Below, in pieces: positions 1 to 5,201 of a DNA stretch of 6,601 bases (the first letter of the stretch is position 1; each line of letters opens with the position of its first letter). The DNA is taken from assembly GCA_049515175.1 (NCBI GenBank), contig JBEKUI010000251.1:1-6601 (forward strand), read 5' to 3'. Under the pieces are notes generated by a model, which was given only the letters and a program-made list of their open reading frames with translations, made no database searches and was not told the origin of the DNA. The position numbers and the translations under genes are program-made. This DNA comes from JACQNR01 sp049515175. GTDB lineage: Bacteria; Acidobacteriota; Terriglobia; UBA7540.

Positions 1-26
1 GGCGCTTTGGCCCTGGCGATGATGCT

Positions 27-55
27 GTGACTTCACTGCCCCAGTAAGGTAGAAT
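27..55 (+). promoter_or_regulatory. Candidate sigma-70 promoter for arsS
   Basis: A -35-like GTGACT (27-32, four of six matches to TTGACA) is separated by 17 bp from TAGAAT (50-55, five of six matches to TATAAT). This predicts transcription starting near 62 and a leader of about 67 nt before the arsS ATG at 129. The identical TAGAAT hexamer forms the -10 of the better promoter in front of coaD. The assignment rests only on hexamer matches and spacing. Confidence 0.45.
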
Positions 56-65
56 CCTGCTGTCC

Positions 66-79
66 GTCGGGTGACCGAC
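66..79 (+). promoter_or_regulatory. Inverted repeat GTCGG-GTGA-CCGAC in arsS leader
   Basis: A perfect 5-bp dyad with a 4-nt centre lies just downstream of the predicted arsS start point. As RNA it would form a hairpin with a GUGA tetraloop (GNRA class) almost at the 5' end of the transcript. As DNA it could be an operator. Five-bp dyads are not rare in GC-rich DNA, so the function is uncertain. Confidence 0.3.
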
Positions 80-115
80 TCCGGGCCAGGGCATCCAGTA
101 CCTCAAAACACTGAA

Positions 116-127
116 GTCGATTTCGAC
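116..127 (+). promoter_or_regulatory. Palindrome GTCGATTTCGAC abutting the arsS start codon
   Basis: A perfect dyad (GTCGA-TT-TCGAC) ends one base before the arsS ATG and occupies the place where a ribosome binding site would sit; no convincing Shine-Dalgarno is seen there. It shares GTCG/CGAC half-sites with the dyad at 66-79, with centres 49 bp apart. It could be an operator or could mask the start, or it could be chance. Confidence 0.25.
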
Positions 128-128
128 C

Positions 129-1085
129 ATGCTTCCATTTGAAGAAAAGCTCGTGCAGGTCGGCCAGTGGCCGCTGCGGGCGGAGGGCGTTGAGACCTTG
201 CAGGTCAACGTCGGCAAGCTCTGCAACCAGACCTGCCGGCATTGCCACGTGGACGCGGGGCCCACGCGCACTGAGATCATGTCGCGCGAGACCGCCGAGC
301 AGGTGGTCGATGTCCTGCGCCGGTACGACGTCCAAACCGTGGACATCACGGGCGGTGCGCCGGAACTGAATCCAAATTTCGATTACCTCGTTACCGAAGC
401 GCGCGCCCTCGGCCGTCACGTCATCGACCGCTGCAATCTGACGGTGTTCTTTGTGGAGGGCAAACACTACTTGCCCGAATTCATGCGCGAGCATCAGGTG
501 GAAGTCACAGCGTCGCTTCCCTGTTACACGGAAGAAAATGTGGAGAAGCAGCGGGGCAAGGGCGTCTTCACGAAGAGTATCGAAGCTCTGCGCCTGCTGA
601 ATCAACTGGGATACGGCCAGCCGGGGACAAACTTAAAGCTGAATCTTGTTTACAACCCTCTCGGCCCCTACTTGCCCGGACCGCAGGATTCACTCGAGCA
701 GGCCTACCGCCAGCACCTGGGCGAAGAACACGGCGTGGTCTTCAACCGCCTCTACACGCTCACCAATATGCCCATCAGCCGGTTTCTCGCAGATTTGAAT
801 CGCAGTGGGAACTACGAGCGCTACATGGAACTATTGCTGGAGAAGTTTAACCCATCCACACTCGACGGACTGATGTGCCGCAGCCTGGTGAGCGTCGGCT
901 GGGACGGTACACTCTACGATTGCGATTTCAACCAGATGCTCGACCTGCCGGTCAATCACGGCCTGCCGAACCATATCCGTGACTTCGATGCGTTCATCCT
1001 CGCGCGCCGGGAAGTCCGCACCGGCCAGCACTGCTATGGCTGCACGGCCGGCAGCGGCTCAAGCTGCATGGGCACCCTGGCATAG
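129..1085 (+). CDS. arsS: ArsS-family radical SAM protein (arsenosugar biosynthesis)
   Basis: A 318-residue cytoplasmic radical SAM enzyme. The cluster motif CNQTCRHC supplies C32, C36 and C39 (CX3CX2C) for the SAM-binding [4Fe-4S] cluster, followed by HVDAGPTRTE. TGGAPE (74-79) is the radical SAM GGE-like motif. DRCNLT (100-105), the SLPCYTEENV stretch (129-138) and LNLVYNPLG (171-179) are characteristic of ArsS. The C-terminal half matches the ArsS-type domain and holds further cysteines at 250, 265, 302, 305 and 313, ending in the family hallmark CYGCTAGSGSSC. Known for the family: ArsS joins a SAM-derived deoxyadenosyl group to dimethylated arsenic, an early step to arsenosugars, usually after ArsM methylation. 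The ATG at 129 gives the normal family N-terminus, although no clear Shine-Dalgarno precedes it. No ars partner gene is visible, so the in vivo substrate is inferred from family only. Confidence 0.93.
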   Translation: MLPFEEKLVQVGQWPLRAEGVETLQVNVGKLCNQTCRHCHVDAGPTRTEIMSRETAEQVVDVLRRYDVQTVDITGGAPELNPNFDYLVTEARALGRHVIDRCNLTVFFVEGKHYLPEFMREHQVEVTASLPCYTEENVEKQRGKGVFTKSIEALRLLNQLGYGQPGTNLKLNLVYNPLGPYLPGPQDSLEQAYRQHLGEEHGVVFNRLYTLTNMPISRFLADLNRSGNYERYMELLLEKFNPSTLDGLMCRSLVSVGWDGTLYDCDFNQMLDLPVNHGLPNHIRDFDAFILARREVRTGQHCYGCTAGSGSSCMGTLA

Positions 1086-1135
1086 AACGGGCTTCACAAA
1101 TATCCCTCCAATCAGCAGGGCACACGCTTGGGCCG

Positions 1136-1170
1136 GAGGAGTCAGGGCAGTAGGCCTTTTCTGACTTCTC
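1136..1170 (+). terminator. Strong hairpin between arsS and coaD, possible terminator
   Basis: Bases 1136-1145 pair with 1161-1170 over ten positions, with one G-U wobble (1139/1167). Inside, 1146-1148 pair with 1154-1156 around a 5-nt loop, leaving TTTT (1157-1160) as a bulge on the 3' side. The hairpin starts 51 nt after the arsS stop and ends 22 nt before the coaD -35 box, a natural place for a terminator. No U-tract follows the outer stem, so it is not a classic intrinsic terminator. A smaller dyad (TCTCT 1172-1176, AGAGA 1182-1186) follows directly. Confidence 0.42.
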
Positions 1171-1192
1171 GTCTCTTCCCGAGAGAATCCGA

Positions 1193-1222
1193 TTTACAAC
1201 CCTCAGACCCGGACGCTAGAAT
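1193..1222 (+). promoter_or_regulatory. Sigma-70-type promoter for coaD-aminotransferase
   Basis: TTTACA (1193-1198, five of six to TTGACA) lies 18 bp upstream of TAGAAT (1217-1222, five of six to TATAAT). The predicted transcript start is near 1229, leaving about 39 nt of leader before the coaD ATG. It stands in the longest gene-free gap of the window (182 bp) and is the best promoter match I see here. Confidence 0.6.
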
Positions 1223-1267
1223 AATGCTTCGTAAATTCAGTCCGCACAGAGATCATTTCATCGAATC

Positions 1268-1756
1268 ATGTCTCAAGTGCTCGCCATCTATCCCGGATCG
1301 TTCGATCCGATCACGCATGGGCATCTCGATCTGATCGAGCGCGGCAGCCGCCTGTTTGACCACCTCGTGGTCGCCATCCTGACGAACATCGAGAAGCAGC
1401 CGCTCTTCACCGTCGAGGAGCGTGTCGAGATGTTGCGCGAGGTCACGCAGGGTATGGCCAACGTCTCGGTGGATACTTTCAGCGGGCTGCTCGTCGATTA
1501 CGCGCGGCGCAAGCAGGCGCGCGCCATCCTGCGCGGCATCCGCGCTTTTTCCGATTACGAATACGAGCTGCAGATGGCGCTCATGAATCGCGGGCTGGAG
1601 CCCGCCATCGAGACGGTTTTCCTGACGCCGGCTGAAGCCTACGGGCACATCAGCTCACGCCTGGTCAAAGAGATTTTCGTGCACGGCGGATCGGTGAAAG
1701 GACTGGTTCCGCCGGTCGTCGAAGAACGGCTTCGTAAGAAAGTCTTTCCAAATTAA
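1268..1756 (+). CDS. coaD: Phosphopantetheine adenylyltransferase (CoaD)
   Basis: A 162-residue protein, the usual length for bacterial CoaD, which joins 4'-phosphopantetheine and ATP to give dephospho-CoA and pyrophosphate, the penultimate step of CoA synthesis in the cytoplasm. The N-terminus YPGSFDPITHGH (8-19) holds the nucleotidyltransferase T/HxGH motif (T16-H19). A lysine at 43 lies in the TNIEKQP loop that corresponds to the family's phosphate-binding lysine region. RGIR (89-92) and ISSRLVKEI (128-136, the ISSxxVKE motif) complete the fold. The ATG at 1268 puts the YPGSFDP strand at the expected distance from the start. Only a weak purine stretch (1248-1253) lies upstream, too far for a good Shine-Dalgarno. 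It is probably transcribed from the promoter at 1193-1222 together with the aminotransferase 19 bp downstream. Confidence 0.97.
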   Translation: MSQVLAIYPGSFDPITHGHLDLIERGSRLFDHLVVAILTNIEKQPLFTVEERVEMLREVTQGMANVSVDTFSGLLVDYARRKQARAILRGIRAFSDYEYELQMALMNRGLEPAIETVFLTPAEAYGHISSRLVKEIFVHGGSVKGLVPPVVEERLRKKVFPN

Positions 1757-1761
1757 TCCGC

Positions 1762-1765
1762 GAGG
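1762..1765 (+). promoter_or_regulatory. Ribosome binding site GAGG for the aminotransferase
   Basis: GAGG followed by T lies ten bases before the ATG at 1776, inside the 19-bp gap after the coaD stop. It is the clearest Shine-Dalgarno sequence in the window and supports the 1776 start. Confidence 0.55.
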
Positions 1766-1775
1766 TTACTCATAT

Positions 1776-2948
1776 ATGGAATTCTCCAAACGTATTTCCC
1801 GCATTTCAGTGTCGTCCACCATGGCCGTGATGGCCAAGGCAGACAAAATGAAAGCCAGCGGCATCAAAGTGGTGGATTTTGGCGCCGGCGAGCCCGATTT
1901 CCCCACTCCCGACAACATCAAGCAAGCCGCCGTGGCGGCGCTCGATGCGAATTTCACCAAGTACACCCCCAGCGGCGGGACGCGTGAGCTCAAACAAGCG
2001 ATCGTGGACTGGCACGCCAAGGACTTTGGCTCCAGCTACACCCCAGATGAGTGCATCGTCACCGTCGGCGGCAAGCACTCCATCTTCGAAGCCGTTATGG
2101 CCACCATTAATCACGGCGACGAAGTGATTCTGCCTGTCCCGTATTGGGTGTCCTTTATGGACATCGTCAACTACGCCGGCGGGAAGGTGGTTCTGCTCGA
2201 CACCAAGGAGGAGAACGGGTTCACGTTCACTGCCAGCGACGTCGAGAAACTCATCACGCCGAAGACGAAAATGATCATCGTGAACTCTCCGTGCAATCCT
2301 TCGGGCGCTGTGGTCCCGCCGGAAGAGATGGAGAGACTGCTGGCGTTGGCGGTCAAACACAATATCTTGTTGATGTCCGACGAATGCTACTGCCATTTCC
2401 TCTACGACGGACGCAAGCCCTATTCGCTCGGCGGCAGCAAAAACCGCGAGAACCTGATCATTGTCGGATCTCTTTCGAAGACCTTCGCGATGACCGGCTG
2501 GCGCATCGGCTACACGCTGGGGAATGCCAAGCTGGTGGGGAATATGTTGAAGCTGCAGAGCCACTCAACTTCCAATCCCACATCCATCGCGCAGAAGGCC
2601 GCCGTCGCGGCGCTGCGCGGCCCGCAGGACTCCATCAAGGTCATGCTGGCCGAGTACCATCGCCGCCGCGACCACATTGTGGCGGGCCTGCGTGGAATTC
2701 CCGGCGTCAAGTGCAACATGCCGCAGGGAGCTTTCTACGTTTATCCCAACGTCGGCGTGTATCTGAAGAAGGACGGCATTTCCGACGCGACCCAGCTCGC
2801 CGAGAAGCTTCTCGACGCGGCGAATGTAGCCCTCGTGCCCGGCCCCGCCTTTGGGACGGACCCGCACGTGCGGATCTCCTACGCCACGTCGATGGAGCAG
2901 ATCGACGAAGGTCTGCGCCGGCTGAAGGACTTCTTCGCGAAGATGTAG
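1776..2948 (+). CDS. Class I PLP aminotransferase, aspartate aminotransferase-like (subgroup Ib)
   Basis: A 390-residue fold-type I PLP enzyme of full length. GAGEPDFPTP (36-45) opens the subgroup Ib N-terminal region. YTPSGGTRELK (63-73), PYWVSF (122-127), NSPCNPSG (170-177, N174 to PLP), SDECY (201-205, D202 to the pyridine nitrogen and Y205 to the PLP hydroxyl) and SLSKTFAMTGWR (232-243, Schiff-base K235, phosphate-binding R243) are all present. R366 in HVRISYA is the expected alpha-carboxylate arginine. K100 in VTVGGK aligns with the lysine that recognises the side-chain carboxylate in Thermus-type aspartate aminotransferase, which favours aspartate/glutamate as substrates. It would interconvert aspartate + 2-oxoglutarate with oxaloacetate + glutamate in the cytoplasm. 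The gene probably shares an mRNA with coaD. Related enzymes acting on prephenate or other amino acids look similar, so substrate range is less certain than family. Confidence 0.92.
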   Translation: MEFSKRISRISVSSTMAVMAKADKMKASGIKVVDFGAGEPDFPTPDNIKQAAVAALDANFTKYTPSGGTRELKQAIVDWHAKDFGSSYTPDECIVTVGGKHSIFEAVMATINHGDEVILPVPYWVSFMDIVNYAGGKVVLLDTKEENGFTFTASDVEKLITPKTKMIIVNSPCNPSGAVVPPEEMERLLALAVKHNILLMSDECYCHFLYDGRKPYSLGGSKNRENLIIVGSLSKTFAMTGWRIGYTLGNAKLVGNMLKLQSHSTSNPTSIAQKAAVAALRGPQDSIKVMLAEYHRRRDHIVAGLRGIPGVKCNMPQGAFYVYPNVGVYLKKDGISDATQLAEKLLDAANVALVPGPAFGTDPHVRISYATSMEQIDEGLRRLKDFFAKM

Positions 2949-2970
2949 CGCCGGGCGTCCGCACGGCATA

Positions 2971-2986
2971 CTGCCCTGGAGGGCGG
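2971..2986 (+). other. Small GC-rich hairpin between the aminotransferase and manA
   Basis: GCCC (2973-2976) pairs with GGGC (2981-2984) around TGGA, extended by one wobble and one C-G pair to six pairs. It lies in the 61-bp gap before manA. No T-run follows, so it is at best a weak pause site or a partial boundary between the upstream and the mannose genes. Confidence 0.2.
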
Positions 2987-3009
2987 CGGCACAATACTTG
3001 CGACGGTCT

Positions 3010-4068
3010 ATGCCGAAACTCGACAGCCCGCTGCAGCTCTCCCCGGTCTTCCAGCCAAAAATCTGGGGGCGCAGCAACTTGGATCCCATCTTCCAGCGCC
3101 CCCAATCTCCCGAGCTTTCAGATGCGCTGATTGGAGAAGTGTGGATCACCGACGACCAGTCGCAATTCATGAACGGCCCGATTGCCGGCATGACCCTGGC
3201 GGCAGCCGCGGAAAAGTTCGGACCGGAACTGAACGGCGCGAATTGGAAGGACCGACGGTTCCCGCTGCTTGCCAAGTACATCTACACCAGTGATTGGCTC
3301 TCGGTACAAGTTCACCCCGATGACGCGCAGGCCACCCACTTCGACCCCGGAAATCGCGGCAAGTGCGAAATGTGGTATATCGTCTCTTCGGGGCGCAAGG
3401 GAGAGCTTCTGCTGGGGGTGAAGCCGGGAGTAGGAACAGAAAAACTCCGATCTTCGTTCCAGCACGGCACGTCGCGACAGCATTTGAACCGGCTTCGCCC
3501 GGCGAGTGGCGAGGCGATCTTCATACCTCCCGGCACGGTCCACGCTTTGGGACCGAACCTGGTGCTGTTTGAAGTCGAGGAGAACTCTGACTTAACGTAT
3601 CGTCTGGACGACTTCGGGCGGATGGGGCTGGATGGCAAGCCCCGACCCCTCCACCTCGACAAGGGACTGGAGGTGGCGCGACTGGACGCGCCAGCGCTCC
3701 GAGACCTGCCCGCTGTGAAACTGAGTGAACCCTTCGGGTCGCGCCGCTTCGTCGCGGCCTGCAGGTTCTTCGCACTCGAAGAGTTGACCTTGCTGAAGCG
3801 AGGAACCTTCCGTGGCAGGACCGAGGCGGTTGAGGTGCTGTCGGTCCTCGAGGGCGAGGGGCGTGTTGAAACTTCCGCCGGCTGGATGGGCTATGATACG
3901 GGCGACACTTGGCTGATTCCTCCCGCTTGTGAAGCGTACAGGCTCGTGCCACGGGAGAAGACGCGGCTGCTCAAGTTTTACGTGCCGGAAGTGGAGAAGG
4001 ACTTTCGCCGGCCGCTCCTGAAACGCGGCGTGCGTGCCTCCAAGATCAAGAGAATCACATTCGACTGA
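3010..4068 (+). CDS. manA: Type I mannose-6-phosphate isomerase (cupin, zinc)
   Basis: A 352-residue zinc cupin enzyme interconverting fructose-6-phosphate and mannose-6-phosphate in the cytoplasm. The zinc ligands typical of type I isomerases are visible: Q100 and H102 in VQVHPDD (99-105), E120 in KCEMWYIV, and H178 in FIPPGTVHAL (171-180). QPKIWG (15-20), GEVW (42-45) and TYRLDDFGR (196-204) are family segments of the short, Bacillus-like form. A second beta-rich cupin-like region (about 270-325, with VLEGEG and GDTWLIPP) ends the protein. The ATG at 3010 puts the KIWG motif near the N-terminus; an in-frame TTG at 2998 is a less likely start. No strong Shine-Dalgarno is seen before 3010; GGAGGG at 2978-2983 is too distant. 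manC follows 7 bp after the stop, so the two genes are probably translationally linked. Confidence 0.93.
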   Translation: MPKLDSPLQLSPVFQPKIWGRSNLDPIFQRPQSPELSDALIGEVWITDDQSQFMNGPIAGMTLAAAAEKFGPELNGANWKDRRFPLLAKYIYTSDWLSVQVHPDDAQATHFDPGNRGKCEMWYIVSSGRKGELLLGVKPGVGTEKLRSSFQHGTSRQHLNRLRPASGEAIFIPPGTVHALGPNLVLFEVEENSDLTYRLDDFGRMGLDGKPRPLHLDKGLEVARLDAPALRDLPAVKLSEPFGSRRFVAACRFFALEELTLLKRGTFRGRTEAVEVLSVLEGEGRVETSAGWMGYDTGDTWLIPPACEAYRLVPREKTRLLKFYVPEVEKDFRRPLLKRGVRASKIKRITFD

Positions 4069-4075
4069 CGGATTC

Positions 4076-5170
4076 ATGATGAGGGCTTCGGCGTTCAAAC
4101 ATGCCTACGCAGTGATCATGGCGGGAGGAAGCGGAACGCGCTTCTGGCCTCTGAGCCGCCGCCAGCGGCCGAAGCAGCTCCTCACTCTTCTGGGTGAGAA
4201 GACTCTCCTGGAAGAAACCGTGGAGCGCATTCGGCCTGTTATCCCGCCGGGCCGGATTTTCGTCTATACCAACGAACTCCTCAAGGCCGCGTGCGCACGC
4301 TGCCTGCGCGGGATCCCGCGCTTCCAAATCATCGCCGAACCCGCCGCCAGAAATACGGCACCGACCATCGGGCTCGCCGCCCACGAAATCCTGCGCCGCG
4401 ATCCGGACGGAATCATGGTGGTGCTCCCCTCCGATCATGTTATCCGCAAAGCGGCGAAGTTCCGTCGAGTTCTGCGCGCCGCCTGTACCTGGGCCTCCGC
4501 GGAGGGTCGCTCCGTCATCATCGGCCTCAAGCCCACACGCCCTGATACGGGGTACGGCTACATTGAGAAAGGCGCGCGCGCCGGCACGTCTGGGGGAGAA
4601 ACCATTTTCGAAGTCGAGCGCTTCACAGAGAAGCCCCCTCTCGAAACCGCGCGCGAATACGTCTCCTCCGGCCGGTACTTGTGGAACGGAGGTATGTTCA
4701 TCTGGCGGGCCAGCACGCTCCTGCAAAATCTAACGCTCGCCAAGCCCGAGATGGCGCATGACTTGGTGAAGATTGCCGAGGCCGGGGGTGTGCGCGCCAC
4801 GCGTGTGCTGCGTCGCATCTTTCCGCGTCTGGAGAAGATTTCGATCGATTACGCCGTCATGGAAAATCTTCCCAACTGCTTTGTGGTCGAGGCCGACATC
4901 GGATGGAGCGACGTAGGAAGCTGGGCGGTCGTGCACGAACTCCAGCCGAAGGATCCTGACGGAAACGTGCGCCCCGCAACGAGTCTCAGCCTAGACTCGA
5001 GCGGCAACATGATCATCGCTCCCGGAAAGTTCGTCGTCACGGTGGGCGTCAAGAATATGGTGATTGTCGAGACCGAGGACGCGCTCCTGATCGCGCCGAT
5101 GGATCGCTCGCAGGACGTCGGCAAGGCCGTTCAGGAGCTGGAGCAGCAGGGCCGGAAGCACCTCCTGTAG
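4076..5170 (+). CDS. manC: Mannose-1-phosphate guanylyltransferase (GDP-mannose synthesis)
   Basis: A 364-residue nucleotidyltransferase that makes GDP-mannose from mannose-1-phosphate and GTP. The signature AGGSGTRFWPLSR (16-28) with RPKQ (31-34) is the GTP-binding and catalytic loop. EPAARNTAP (88-96), LPSDH (117-121), TGYGYIE (158-164), FTEKP (183-187), WNGGMF (203-208), SIDYAVME (256-263) and DIGWSDVGSW (274-283) follow in the family's order. The region after about 290 is the short left-handed beta-helix type end. There is no fused type II phosphomannose isomerase cupin domain, unlike the bifunctional proteins of about 480 residues, and manA next door supplies that activity. The tandem ATGs at 4076 and 4079 lie 7-10 bp after the manA stop; a GTG at 4034 would overlap manA and add 14 non-family residues, so 4076 is preferred. 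No strong Shine-Dalgarno is present, in keeping with coupling to manA. Confidence 0.95.
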   Translation: MMRASAFKHAYAVIMAGGSGTRFWPLSRRQRPKQLLTLLGEKTLLEETVERIRPVIPPGRIFVYTNELLKAACARCLRGIPRFQIIAEPAARNTAPTIGLAAHEILRRDPDGIMVVLPSDHVIRKAAKFRRVLRAACTWASAEGRSVIIGLKPTRPDTGYGYIEKGARAGTSGGETIFEVERFTEKPPLETAREYVSSGRYLWNGGMFIWRASTLLQNLTLAKPEMAHDLVKIAEAGGVRATRVLRRIFPRLEKISIDYAVMENLPNCFVVEADIGWSDVGSWAVVHELQPKDPDGNVRPATSLSLDSSGNMIIAPGKFVVTVGVKNMVIVETEDALLIAPMDRSQDVGKAVQELEQQGRKHLL

Positions 5171-5171
5171 C

Positions 5172-5187
5172 GCCGACCTTCGGCTTT
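5172..5187 (+). other. Short hairpin with TTT tail between manC and the mutase gene
   Basis: GCCGA (5172-5176) pairs with TCGGC (5180-5184) around a 3-nt loop, followed by TTT (5185-5187). The hairpin starts two bases after the manC stop in a 31-bp gap. It resembles a minimal terminator, but the stem and T-run are too short to expect more than partial attenuation between the two genes. Confidence 0.25.
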
Positions 5188-5189
5188 GC

Positions 5190-5193
5190 AGGG
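5190..5193 (+). promoter_or_regulatory. Ribosome binding site AGGG for the mutase gene
   Basis: AGGG followed by T lies eight bases before the ATG at 5202, a workable Shine-Dalgarno spacing. It supports choosing this start, which gives the canonical family N-terminus. Confidence 0.45.
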
Positions 5194-5201
5194 TGTGGCC
5201 G

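Noticed and set aside
1..30. Possible tail of an upstream + strand gene (GALALAMML then TGA at 28-30)
   Set aside because: Another + frame is also open into the window until TAA at 45-47, and ten codons give no recognisable family. The -35 box of the arsS promoter overlaps it. I cannot tell which frame, if any, is coding.
1806..2564. Long minus-strand open frame (252 codons) opposite the aminotransferase
   Set aside because: It is fully antisense to a gene with intact catalytic motifs, its translation resembles no family I know, and such antisense frames are common opposite GC-rich codons.
2144..3130. Plus-strand open frame of 328 codons overlapping the aminotransferase and manA start
   Set aside because: It runs in a different frame through conserved PLP-enzyme coding sequence, and its product is Arg/Gly/Ala-rich with no domain. 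I read it as a frame-shifted shadow.
2565..3281. Minus-strand open frame (238 codons) across the aminotransferase-manA junction
   Set aside because: It is antisense to two well-supported genes with no recognisable protein family or minus-strand promoter.
4034..4075. Upstream GTG start for manC that would overlap manA by 35 bases
   Set aside because: It adds 14 residues unlike the family N-terminus and has no Shine-Dalgarno; the tandem ATGs just after the manA stop fit better.
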